A stretch of 22,299 bases of DNA, taken from positions 1 to 22,299 of the forward strand of contig SXWC01000122.1 in the NCBI GenBank assembly GCA_005789975.1. Reading direction: 5' to 3'. How positions within the stretch are numbered: position 1 is the stretch's first letter; each line of letters starts with the position of its first letter. A program made the position numbers and the translations under genes. The notes under the pieces were generated by a model. It saw only the letters and a program-made list of their open reading frames with translations. It was not told where the DNA came from and did not search any database. The stretch is from Planctomycetaceae bacterium (GTDB lineage: Bacteria; Planctomycetota; Planctomycetia; Pirellulales; UBA1268). Below are positions 1 to 6,744 of this stretch, piece by piece.

Positions 1-383
1 CGCGGCGCCGCCATCTCGAGCGAATAGATGTTTTGATAGACGGCGTCTGCCGTGCCGAGATACCAGTGGTCATCGACCCGCTGCTGGGGCGGGAGCACGT
101 CGAGAAATTCGCCGAGGTCCCGACAAAACAACCGGTGCCACCCCAGGTTCAGGTGGCGGTCGAGGCTCCTGGCCTTGTACTGCGTGAGCACGAGCAGTCG
201 TCGCAGGCCGCTGTTGAGACAGTTGGAAAGCGCGAAGTCGATGATCCGGTAGTTGCCTCCGAATGGCACCGCGGGCTTGGCGCGATCGCGGGTGAGCGGG
301 TCGAGCCGCGCGCCACGGCCGCCGGCCAACACGACGGCCACCACGTCTCGCATGCGGGTCAGATCGACGTCTCGCGAACGCAT
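1..383 (-). CDS. glgC: Glucose-1-phosphate adenylyltransferase, N-terminal part (cut by window start)
   Basis: This enzyme makes ADP-glucose from glucose-1-phosphate and ATP, the committed step of bacterial glycogen synthesis, in the cytosol. About 127 N-terminal codons are visible. The nucleotide-binding signature ([15 protein letters not shown]), the following [19 protein letters not shown] block and the later GTADAVYQN segment are diagnostic of GlgC. The rest of the gene lies left of the window. The start is uncertain: ATG at 383 gives [18 protein letters not shown]; an in-frame ATG at 353 matches the usual GlgC start length; another at 419 is also in frame. I prefer 383 because a -10-like TATAGT at 426-421 would start a transcript near 414, downstream of the ATG at 419. 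The gene is divergent from the LysM protein gene. Other glycogen-cycle genes (a PGM-type mutase, glgP) lie within 12 kb but are not in one operon. Confidence 0.93.
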   Translation of the reverse strand, partial: MRSRDVDLTRMRDVVAVVLAGGRGARLDPLTRDRAKPAVPFGGNYRIIDFALSNCLNSGLRRLLVLTQYKARSLDRHLNLGWHRLFCRDLGEFLDVLPPQQRVDDHWYLGTADAVYQNIYSLEMAAP

Positions 384-420
384 CGAAAGAGCCTGCAGGT
401 GCCCGCCCGGGAACTGCATG

Positions 421-426
421 ACTATA
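421..426 (-). promoter_or_regulatory. Candidate -10 element for glgC
   Basis: TATAGT on the minus strand matches TATAAT at five of six positions in a GC-rich background. It would place the transcript start near 414 and give a leader of about 30 nt before the ATG at 383. No convincing -35 element is visible. Confidence 0.35.
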
Positions 427-608
427 CGGCAGCGGTCCAGTGCCGGGTGATTCGGGACCGCCGTCCGGGATCGCCCGATCGGTGCGGCCGGTGGCCCCGC
501 CACCCGGAAATCCCGCGAATCTGCGGTTCAAAGCGATCTGGCCGGTGATGCCGGCATTCCTTAGCATCCCGCGATCCACGTGCCAGTTGTCCGTCTGGAA
601 CGACCGTC

Positions 609-634
609 GGTGCCAGCATCCGGATGCTGACACC
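609..634. promoter_or_regulatory. 26-bp near-perfect palindrome, candidate operator or mRNA hairpin
   Basis: CAGCATCC (614-621) abuts its reverse complement GGATGCTG (622-629). This core is flanked by GGTG (609-612) and CACC (631-634), with one mismatched pair (613/630). The dyad ends 7 nt before the GAGGA ribosome-binding site (642-646) of the LysM gene. It is either a repressor operator or a leader hairpin next to the translation start. The regulator is unknown. Confidence 0.5.
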
Positions 635-655
635 GCCCCCCGAGGACGCAGTGCC

Positions 656-2083
656 ATGGCCAGCCGCTCCAAGCATTCAAGCCGCTCGGATCGGGATTCC
701 GACTCGATGGAGGCGCTCAAGCCCCTCGTCGTCCTCGTGCTCTTCGGCACGATTCTCTACGGCGCGTATTCCGTGGTGCAGAAGGGGCCGTCGAACCCGA
801 CCGACGATCCCGCCGCCCAGGCAAACGTCGCGCCGGCCTTCGCGCCCCCGGCGGTGGACCTGGCGCCCGCCGCCCCCGTGGCTGCCGTGCCGTTGGCCGC
901 GGCGCCGGTCCTCCCGCCCGCGGCTCCTCCACCGGCCGTCGCTCCGCTCTCGTCCGCGGCCAACGAGCCCACCACGACGGGCATGCCGCCCACTCCGATC
1001 ATGCCGCCCACTCCCGTCATGCCGGCACCGCCGCACACGCCGGAGCCGCCGCCGACGATGGCCGCCCAACCCCCGGTCGCGACGCCGCTCCAGACCGCCG
1101 CCATCGCCGCCGCCGCCGCGGGTGCCGGCGCGGCCATCGGTGGCTCGGCGATCGCCGAGCCGGCCCGCATGTCGCCGGCAGCCCCCACCTACCTCACCGC
1201 CGAGTCGGCCCCGCCACCCTTGCACGCACCCGCGGCGACGGTGATCCCCGACCCCGTGCCGCCGGGCAACTCCATCGACAGGCCCGACCGGTTCGCGTCG
1301 CTCTCGACGGCGGCACCACCCGCAACGGCGGTGCTGCCTCCGGCCGCGTTCACGCCGCCATCGTCCGCCGCCACGAGCTCGTCGGCGGCGTTCGCGACGG
1401 CCTGGGCGGACGCCCACGAAAAACTCGCCGCCGGCCGTTACGCCGAAGCCCTCGCCGCCCTCTCCGTCTGGTACGACGATCCATCGCTCGGTCTCGAGGA
1501 GAGCCAGCGTCTCGAAGACCTGCTCGGCCAGCTCGCGGGAACGGTCATCTACTCTCCACAGGATCTGCTGCTGCCACCCCACGTGGTCGCGGCCGGTGAG
1601 ACGCTCCCGCTGATTGCCGCGCCCCTCGGGGTGTCGTGGCAGCTGCTCGGCAAGATCAACGGCATCGCCGATCCGCGGCAGCTCGCCCCCGGTGAGCACG
1701 TGAAGGTCGTCCGCGGCCCCTTCGACGCCGTGGTGAGCGTGTCGCGGCGACGCCTGAGCCTCCAGCTCGGCGGCAACTACGCGGGCAGTTTCCCCGTCGT
1801 GATCGGACGCCAGTTCCTCGGCCGCGTGGGGGGCTCGGTGCCGGTCGTCGACGTGCGTCGCGGCCACGGGCATGACGTGCAGGCCGTGGCGGCCACAGGC
1901 CTCGACCCGACCTCCACGAAGCCGTCGATCCTCCTGGGCGAGGGACTCGTGATCGAAGCCGCCGAGGATCCGAACGTGGTCAGCGACAACTCTCCGGCCA
2001 CGAGTCTCGTCGTCTCGGTCCGCGATCTCGAGGAACTCCTCGACATCCTCGGCCCCGGCACGCGGGTGCTCGTCAGGCAGTGA
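656..2083 (+). CDS. Membrane-anchored LysM protein with degenerate L,D-transpeptidase-like C-terminus
   Basis: The protein has 475 aa. The start ATG at 656 has a GAGGA ribosome-binding site at 642-646; the frame is open further upstream but without comparable support. The order is: a charged N-terminus, one transmembrane helix (about residues 23-40), a long Pro/Ala-rich linker (about 50-240) suited to span the periplasm, a short helical TPR-like segment (about 245-300), a LysM domain (about 308-350, from VVAAGETLP), then a YkuD-like beta domain to the end. LysM binds peptidoglycan or chitin-like glycans, and YkuD enzymes cross-link peptidoglycan through a Cys in an SxGCxRM-type motif preceded by HG. 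Here the matching stretch reads SPATSLVVSVRDLEELLDIL, and GLVIEA stands where IxIHG is expected. The domain contains no Cys, so it is probably structural. The gene stands alone, convergent with the nucleotidyltransferase gene 19 bp away. Confidence 0.8.
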   Translation: MASRSKHSSRSDRDSDSMEALKPLVVLVLFGTILYGAYSVVQKGPSNPTDDPAAQANVAPAFAPPAVDLAPAAPVAAVPLAAAPVLPPAAPPPAVAPLSSAANEPTTTGMPPTPIMPPTPVMPAPPHTPEPPPTMAAQPPVATPLQTAAIAAAAAGAGAAIGGSAIAEPARMSPAAPTYLTAESAPPPLHAPAATVIPDPVPPGNSIDRPDRFASLSTAAPPATAVLPPAAFTPPSSAATSSSAAFATAWADAHEKLAAGRYAEALAALSVWYDDPSLGLEESQRLEDLLGQLAGTVIYSPQDLLLPPHVVAAGETLPLIAAPLGVSWQLLGKINGIADPRQLAPGEHVKVVRGPFDAVVSVSRRRLSLQLGGNYAGSFPVVIGRQFLGRVGGSVPVVDVRRGHGHDVQAVAATGLDPTSTKPSILLGEGLVIEAAEDPNVVSDNSPATSLVVSVRDLEELLDILGPGTRVLVRQ

Positions 2084-2102
2084 CCGGCGGCCGAGCCGAG
2101 CG

Positions 2103-3005
2103 TCAGCCCCAGAGATTGGCCGGGTATTCCCCGGCCTGCACGAGCGCCGCGATGCTCCGCTGCACGATGGCCTTGTCTTCGTGATAGGTGGCGCCGAACC
2201 AGGATGCCGTCGTTGGCAGCACCTCGCAGGTGGCCTGCCCCGCCTTCACGAGCTGGCCGACCGACATCGGGATGTAACACTCGCTCTTCTGCTCGGACCC
2301 GTGCTCGGCGAGAAAGTCGCGGAAGCAGGCGTCGAGCTGACCGAAGACGTGCGGCGTGAAGCCCCACATGTTCATCGACACCGGTTCCTTGCCCGTGAGC
2401 ACGGTCACGCCGGCCGGGCCGGCATCCTCGGCGCCGTTGGCGGTGCGGCGGACCTGCGTCAGCTCCCGGATGTCGGTGAGAAAACCGCGGTCGTCGGTCT
2501 GACACACGCCCCGCGCCACGGTCCCGTGCTCGGAGAGCGTTTTATCGAGCGTGAAGCCGACCATGCAGTAGGCCGACGAGTCGATCGGCAGGTTCGCCAG
2601 CCGCCGGCCCAGCACGGCGAAGGAGTCGCGGCCGTAGAAATCGTCGGCATTGATCATGGCGAACGGCGTGCTGATGGCGTTCCTGCCGCAGAGGACTGCG
2701 TGGGTCGTGCCCCAGGGCTTCGTGCGGCCCTCGGGCAGCTTGTGACCCGCGGGCAGCATCTCGAGCGTCTGAAAAACGCAGTCGGCCTGGATCCGGCCGA
2801 CAAACCGGCTCAGCACCCGGTCGCGAAAGTCCCGCTCGAAGTCGGGCCGAATCACGAACACGACGCTGCCGAACCCCGCGCGGACGGCGTCGAACACCGA
2901 GTAGTCGAGGATCGTCTCGCCCGACGGCCCCATCGGGTCGATCTGTTTGAGACCGCCATACCGGCTGCCCATGCCGGCGGCGAGAACCATGAGTGTCGGT
3001 TTCAT
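2103..3005 (-). CDS. NTP_transferase-family sugar-phosphate nucleotidyltransferase
   Basis: The protein has 300 aa, of the GT-A-fold nucleotidyltransferase type that activates sugar phosphates to NDP-sugars. The N-terminal signature LMVLAAGMGSRYGGLKQIDP holds the G-x-G-x-R...K nucleotide-binding loop. A second conserved block, AMINADDFYG (about residues 116-125), carries the metal-binding Asp. The exact sugar substrate cannot be read from sequence. The protein is not a close match to GalU, RfbA or GlmU and lacks the left-handed beta-helix of acyl/acetyl-transferase fusions. The ATG at 3005 has no Shine-Dalgarno; instead TATCTT, part of an extended TGnTATnnT motif, lies 7 nt upstream, so the mRNA may be leaderless. 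A strong hairpin at 3064-3112 separates it from the MscS-like gene upstream. Confidence 0.85.
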   Translation of the reverse strand: MKPTLMVLAAGMGSRYGGLKQIDPMGPSGETILDYSVFDAVRAGFGSVVFVIRPDFERDFRDRVLSRFVGRIQADCVFQTLEMLPAGHKLPEGRTKPWGTTHAVLCGRNAISTPFAMINADDFYGRDSFAVLGRRLANLPIDSSAYCMVGFTLDKTLSEHGTVARGVCQTDDRGFLTDIRELTQVRRTANGAEDAGPAGVTVLTGKEPVSMNMWGFTPHVFGQLDACFRDFLAEHGSEQKSECYIPMSVGQLVKAGQATCEVLPTTASWFGATYHEDKAIVQRSIAALVQAGEYPANLWG

Positions 3006-3012
3006 GCGGCGG

Positions 3013-3018
3013 AAGATA
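3013..3018 (-). promoter_or_regulatory. Candidate extended -10 promoter, leaderless start of the nucleotidyltransferase
   Basis: On the minus strand TGC-TATCTT forms an extended -10 motif, with exactly 7 nt between the hexamer and the ATG at 3005. The predicted +1 falls on or next to the start codon. Confidence 0.45.
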
Positions 3019-3063
3019 GCACAGGATGTCCGGCCGGTGCGAGCCGCCGCGGCCGCGGCACCC

Positions 3064-3112
3064 CACGAACACTTCGGGCCCGCGGCGTTCGTGCGCCGCG
3101 GGCCCGTTCGTG
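3064..3112. terminator. Long GC-rich stem-loop between two minus-strand genes
   Basis: A perfect 12-bp stem (3076-3087 with 3094-3105) closes a 6-nt TTCGTG loop. After a 5-nt left-side bulge, a second perfect 7-bp stem continues it (CACGAAC 3064-3070 with GTTCGTG 3106-3112). It lies about 120 nt after the stop of the MscS-like gene. There is no T-run, so it is a non-canonical terminator or transcript-stabilising hairpin. Confidence 0.55.
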
Positions 3113-3220
3113 TCGTGCGTGGGCCCCTGGTGGACCGCTCACGCCCTGGTTCGCGCCGGCCGACTTCGAGGCACGGACGCGGTCGATTCGATCAGCGGCC
3201 CGGGGGGCCGGTGACGGCTT

Positions 3221-3232
3221 TTTCCGCGGAAA
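3221..3232. repeat. 12-bp perfect palindrome abutting the MscS-like gene stop codon
   Basis: TTTCCGCGGAAA directly follows the TAG (3235-3233) of the minus-strand channel gene. It has no unpaired loop and no downstream T-run. It could be a protein-binding dyad or part of the 3' end signal. Confidence 0.4.
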
Positions 3233-4108
3233 CTACCGCACCGCCTCCTGCAGCATTTTCGCATTGGGGATGGAGTGCCGCGACACGCCGCCGCCGTCGC
3301 GGGTTTCGATGATCGTGGCCACCGGACCAACCTCGCGGACCGTGCCCTCGAAGCCGGCCACGCTCACCGTGTCTCCGGCCTGGAGACGCTGACGGACGTA
3401 GTAGCCCGAGAGGATGCCCGACATCACGTCGCGGCCGCCGAGGCCGAAGGCGAGCGCGAAGCCCGCCGCGAGGCCCGCCGACCCGATCAGGATCAGTTTC
3501 TCGAGCAGGGCGAACTGGATCCCGAGTTGGTTGAACGCGGCGATGAAGGTCAGGATCGAAAGCACCCAGTAGCAGCCGCCGGCCAGATACTCGGCATACG
3601 ACAGCCCGACGCGGTCGGCACTCGTCGCCACCACGCCGCGGACGAAGGTCGCCGCCAGGAGGCCGACCACCACCACCACCGTCGCCACGAGCACCTTCGG
3701 GATGTAGTTCACGACCTCTTTCATCGCGAGCGAGACGCTCTCGAGGCCCAGGATGCTGAAGGCCGCCATCACGAACACGCTCATCAGCAGCCAGAACGTC
3801 AGGCCGCCGACGATCGCCGGCACCGCGCGGCGGATGCCCACGTCGTGCATGCTCTGAGCCAGGCCGCTCTTCTCGGCCGCCGTCTGGAGACCGATTTTCT
3901 CGCTGATCACGGTGATCAGGCCGCCGATCCAGCGGGCCAACACGTAGCCCACGACGAGCACCACCACCATCGCCACCAGCTTCGGGGCGATCAGGATCAC
4001 CTGACTCCATGCCTGCGTGAAGCTGTCCACCAGCGCCTGACGCGACACGTTGACCGTCTCGCGGGCCGTCTCGGCGGCCGTCTGCCCAAACACCACGAAG
4101 TCCGTCAT
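3233..4108 (-). CDS. MscS-like mechanosensitive channel protein
   Basis: The protein has 291 aa, in the inner membrane. About five hydrophobic helices are visible, roughly at residues 37-63, 95-121, 140-160, 180-197 and 205-225. The last is the Gly/Ala-rich pore-type helix (GSAGLAAGFALAFGLGGRDV) seen in MscS TM3. It is followed by a small beta domain (residues about 245-275) and the SIPNAK motif, corresponding to the conserved IPN of MscS. The large cytosolic C-terminal cage domain of E. coli MscS is missing, as in short CmpX-type channel-like proteins. Such proteins relieve osmotic pressure or sense membrane tension. The ATG at 4108 has a strong GGAGGAG ribosome-binding site with 6-nt spacing. 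The gene appears monocistronic, and a palindrome abuts its stop codon. Confidence 0.88.
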   Translation of the reverse strand: MTDFVVFGQTAAETARETVNVSRQALVDSFTQAWSQVILIAPKLVAMVVVLVVGYVLARWIGGLITVISEKIGLQTAAEKSGLAQSMHDVGIRRAVPAIVGGLTFWLLMSVFVMAAFSILGLESVSLAMKEVVNYIPKVLVATVVVVVGLLAATFVRGVVATSADRVGLSYAEYLAGGCYWVLSILTFIAAFNQLGIQFALLEKLILIGSAGLAAGFALAFGLGGRDVMSGILSGYYVRQRLQAGDTVSVAGFEGTVREVGPVATIIETRDGGGVSRHSIPNAKMLQEAVR

Positions 4109-4230
4109 CTCACGCTCCTCCGTTGCCGCGGACGTCCGTCATGGACGATCGCGGCGACCACTGCGGGAATTGTCTCGTTGGCCCGCAACCCAACCCGTCA
4201 GCCGGCAGCCGTGCCGGCGTGTGTCTTGTG

Positions 4231-4482
4231 TCATCGCGCGTCGCCGCGCGTCGCCCCCCGTCCCGTGACTTTCGGCCACGAACCCGTCACCGTGTAGTGC
4301 ACCGCGGCCAGCAGGGCCGCCGCAAAGTGCACCACCGCCCAGCCGGTCGCGCCGATCGCGAACTCGACCACGTGCACGATCAGGAGCCGCGGATTCAACT
4401 TGCGCCGCACGCCCGCCGCGAACGTCCGCTGGGCCGGCACCGGCGGCACCGCCACGTCGGCAAGTTGGTCGAGCAGATCCAT
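4231..4482 (-). CDS. Small membrane protein downstream of ECF sigma factor
   Basis: The protein has 83 aa. A polar N-terminus (MDLLDQLADVAVPPVP, then QRTFAAGVRRKLNPR) is followed by a hydrophobic stretch (about residues 32-68) that can form one long or two short membrane helices, and a short basic tail. There is an in-frame TGA two codons before the ATG, so this start is fixed as the first ATG. A G-rich stretch (GGGGGC) may serve as ribosome-binding site. The gene lies 191 nt after the sigma gene on the same strand. Its position suggests a sigma-associated regulator, but no zinc-binding anti-sigma motif (HxxxCxxC) is present, so that role is inference only. I recall similar small proteins next to sigma genes in other planctomycetes, but could not search for them. 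Confidence 0.7.
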   Translation of the reverse strand: MDLLDQLADVAVPPVPAQRTFAAGVRRKLNPRLLIVHVVEFAIGATGWAVVHFAAALLAAVHYTVTGSWPKVTGRGATRGDAR

Positions 4483-4673
4483 TCGTCACGCCCCCGGGAT
4501 CCCGGTCGCGGGCACGCTCGCCGCCACCGTCCGGTCCCACATCTTCTGTTGCCGCCGCTGGCCGCCGCGTCACACGGATTTTTTTCGAGCCTTGTTTTCA
4601 AGGGTTTGTGGCGGACATGCCGGCCGGCCGGGGGCTCCCGTCCCGGGCGCACGGTGCTCCCGTGGGAGCCGCC

Positions 4674-5240
4674 TCAGGCCCCGTCGCCGAGCATGCGGCC
4701 GGCCTTGGTGGCGAGCCGCTCGCGAATCCGACTGATCCGCATCCGCAGGGCGCCGGACGTCGTGCCGAACATCTCGGCAAGCGCGTCGTAGTCATGGTTT
4801 TCCGCAAACCGCATCAACACCAGCGCGCGATCCTCCTCGTCGAGATGCTCGAGCATCTTCTGCGCGTCGTGGGCGGCATCGACCGCCTGGCTCGGCGACG
4901 CCTGCGGATCGGCGTGTGTCTCCGCGAGGCCGAACTCCCCCCCCGACTCCGGCGACTCGCGCCGACGGCGACGTGTCCGCGACCGCCGGAGTGTCAGGCA
5001 GGTGCGGATCGCCACGCCATGGAGCCATGTCGAGTAGCGGCTGCGGCCGGCGAACTTGCCACGCTCGAAGAACAGCCGCACGAACACCTCCTGGGCCGCG
5101 TCCTCGGCGTCGTGCTCCGTGCCCATCAACCGCCAGCAGACCCGCCAGACCCGCTCCCGAAACCGGTCCATCAGCGCCGTGAACGCGATGCCGTCGGAGC
5201 CCTCGCGGGCCGCCTTGGCCGCGAGTTCCTCGTCGCTCAT
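4674..5240 (-). CDS. ECF-type RNA polymerase sigma factor
   Basis: The protein has 188 aa from ATG 5240 (199 aa if translation begins at TTG 5273). It directs RNA polymerase to alternative promoters. Region 2 is visible as FTALMDRFRERVWRVCWRLM followed by EHDAEDAAQEVFVRLF and the basic STWLHGVAIRTCL segment. A variable Arg/Glu/Ser-rich linker follows. Region 4 (LDEEDRALVLMRF ... YDALAEMFGTTSGALRMRIS) is the -35-binding helix-turn-helix. ATG 5240 (MSDEELAAKAA) fits the usual start of the family, although TTG 5273 has a better-placed GAGGG. The gene follows the glmM-like gene by 28 nt (from TTG) or 61 nt (from ATG) on the same strand, so the two are probably co-transcribed. The small membrane protein gene follows. 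Its target regulon is unknown. Confidence 0.9.
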   Translation of the reverse strand: MSDEELAAKAAREGSDGIAFTALMDRFRERVWRVCWRLMGTEHDAEDAAQEVFVRLFFERGKFAGRSRYSTWLHGVAIRTCLTLRRSRTRRRRRESPESGGEFGLAETHADPQASPSQAVDAAHDAQKMLEHLDEEDRALVLMRFAENHDYDALAEMFGTTSGALRMRISRIRERLATKAGRMLGDGA

Positions 5241-5301
5241 GTCGGCGATGCGGTGGGCACCTGAAGCATCCAAGCGGCTCGTCCCTCGCGACGAGGGCTC
5301 C

Positions 5302-6681
5302 CTATCCCCGGAGCGCAGCGGCCGCGCGGGCGATCGCCGCGTCGGCCAGGGAGCCGTCGCGGGCCTCGGCGACGATTCGCACGATCGGCTCGGTGTTGCT
5401 CGCGCGGATGAGCAGCCAGCCCCCGCTCCAATCGAGCCGCAGGCCGTCGAGACGACTCGACGTGGCCTCGGGAAAAGCCCGTTCGATCCGGTCGAGGCCG
5501 GCGGCCAGGGCGGGGCCGCGGAGCTCGGGCGAGAGATCGATCTTCGTCTTCACCATCACCATGCCCGGCAGGGCCGCGGCGAGGCTTTCGATCGTCACCG
5601 AGCCGGTGGCAAGTCGCTCGAGAACCAGTGCCATCGCCACGAAACTGTCCCGCACGAGCCCCACCCGCGGATCGATCACGCCTCCGTTGCCCTCGCCGCC
5701 GAGAACGGCCCCGCAGGCGAGCATCTCATCGACGACGTTGGCCTCGCCCACCTTCGACACGTGGCAGGCGGAGCCGTGCCGCGATGCGATGGCGGCCGTC
5801 ATGCCGCTCGTCGAGCAGTTCACGACCACCGGCCCGGGCGTCCTCGCGAGCACGGCCTCGACCGCGATCGCGAGCGTCGCCTCCTCGCCGATGTAACGTC
5901 CGTCTGCCGTGGCGATCGCGAGCCGATCGGCGTCGGGATCCTGAAAGAAGCCGACGTCGGCGGAGTGTTGCCTGATCAGCGGGAGCAGGCCGGCGAGGTT
6001 GGCGGCCGTGGGTTCCGGCTCGTGCGCGAAGAGGCCATCGGGAGTGCCCCCTTCGATCACGATCTCACAGCCGATGTGTTCGAGGAGCGGTCGGGCCACG
6101 CGACTGCCGGCGCCGTGTCCGCTGTCGAGCCCGACCCGGGGCCGACGGCGACGGATGGCCTCCACATCGACGATCGCGGCGACGAGCCGCACGTGGGTCG
6201 CCGTGCCGTCCCAGGAAGTCGTGTGGCCGCGGGCCGCTCCCGCCGGAATCGGCGGGAGGCCCGGCGGCAGGGACTCGTAATGTGCGAGCACCTCGCCGCC
6301 GGCGGCCGCCGTGAGCACCCGGCCGGCGGAGGAGAAGAGCTTGAGTCCGTTGTAGCGGGCGGGATTGTGGCTCGCCGAGATCTGGACGCCCCCGGCCGCT
6401 CCACGGTCGCGGACCACGATCCCGATCGTGGGTGTGGCCGCGACGCCGCAGTCGATGACGTCGCGGCCGATCCGCGTGAGATGGTCGGCGAGGGCGGCGG
6501 CCAGGGCCGACCCGCTTTGCCGCCCGTCCCGGCCGATAACGATCGCCCCGGGGGGCAGCGTGGCGGCGAAGGCATGGACGTAGCGAACGGCCACGTCCGC
6601 CGTGAGCGACGCGCCCACGACGCCCCGCAGGCCCGACACGCTCACGATCAACGGCTCGTCGGGAAAGCTTGGGTGGCTCAT
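5302..6681 (-). CDS. glmM: Phosphoglucosamine mutase-like phosphohexomutase
   Basis: The protein has 459 aa, a typical alpha-D-phosphohexomutase length. All four superfamily loops are intact: catalytic ISASHNP with Ser104 (the E. coli GlmM counterpart is Ser102), metal-binding DPDADR, sugar-binding GGEGNGG, and phosphate-binding RASNTEP near the C-terminus. Expected reaction: glucosamine-6-phosphate to glucosamine-1-phosphate, leading to UDP-GlcNAc; phosphomannomutase or phosphoglucomutase activity is possible. The GGEGNGG loop is of the archaeal/Bacteroidota GlmM type and differs from the GGEQSGH of E. coli. The ATG at 6681 has no Shine-Dalgarno but a TATACT box 8 nt upstream, consistent with a leaderless mRNA. 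The gene is divergent from a second mutase gene 63 bp away and is followed closely by the ECF sigma gene. Confidence 0.87.
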   Translation of the reverse strand: MSHPSFPDEPLIVSVSGLRGVVGASLTADVAVRYVHAFAATLPPGAIVIGRDGRQSGSALAAALADHLTRIGRDVIDCGVAATPTIGIVVRDRGAAGGVQISASHNPARYNGLKLFSSAGRVLTAAAGGEVLAHYESLPPGLPPIPAGAARGHTTSWDGTATHVRLVAAIVDVEAIRRRRPRVGLDSGHGAGSRVARPLLEHIGCEIVIEGGTPDGLFAHEPEPTAANLAGLLPLIRQHSADVGFFQDPDADRLAIATADGRYIGEEATLAIAVEAVLARTPGPVVVNCSTSGMTAAIASRHGSACHVSKVGEANVVDEMLACGAVLGGEGNGGVIDPRVGLVRDSFVAMALVLERLATGSVTIESLAAALPGMVMVKTKIDLSPELRGPALAAGLDRIERAFPEATSSRLDGLRLDWSGGWLLIRASNTEPIVRIVAEARDGSLADAAIARAAAALRG

Positions 6682-6689
6682 GGGCTGAC

Positions 6690-6697
6690 AGTATAAA
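6690..6697. promoter_or_regulatory. Overlapping divergent -10 elements for the two mutase genes
   Basis: The plus strand holds TATAAA at 6692-6697 and the minus strand holds TATACT at 6695-6690, sharing the TATA at 6692-6695. The minus box lies 8 nt from the glmM-like ATG (6681). The plus box would give a leader of about 40 nt containing GGAG (6734-6737) before the ATG at 6745. No clear -35 element is visible for either direction. Confidence 0.5.
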
Positions 6698-6744
6698 GTT
6701 CGGCACCCCCAGCACTGAAACCGGTCCCGCCACGGAGCCCCGCC

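Noticed and set aside
860..1160. Low-complexity GCC/CCG-rich stretch as a possible tandem DNA repeat.
   Set aside because: It is the codon-level trace of the Pro/Ala linker in the LysM protein, with no regular repeat unit.
4576..4604. T-run and CCTTG-TTTT-CAAGG hairpin in the gap after the sigma gene as an intrinsic terminator.
   Set aside because: The T-run precedes the hairpin on the plus strand and reads as an A-run on the minus strand, so order and strand do not fit a terminator for either neighbour.
4633..4670. GGCTCCC/GGGAGCC inverted repeat just after the sigma stop codon as a terminator.
   Set aside because: The 24-nt loop is long, there is no T-run, and a competing local fold exists; support is too weak to list as a feature.
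5241..5273. TTG at 5273 as the start of the ECF sigma factor.
   Set aside because: It has a reasonable GAGGG upstream, but ATG 5240 gives the family-typical MSDEEL start and TTG is rare. Kept as an alternative, not as the call.
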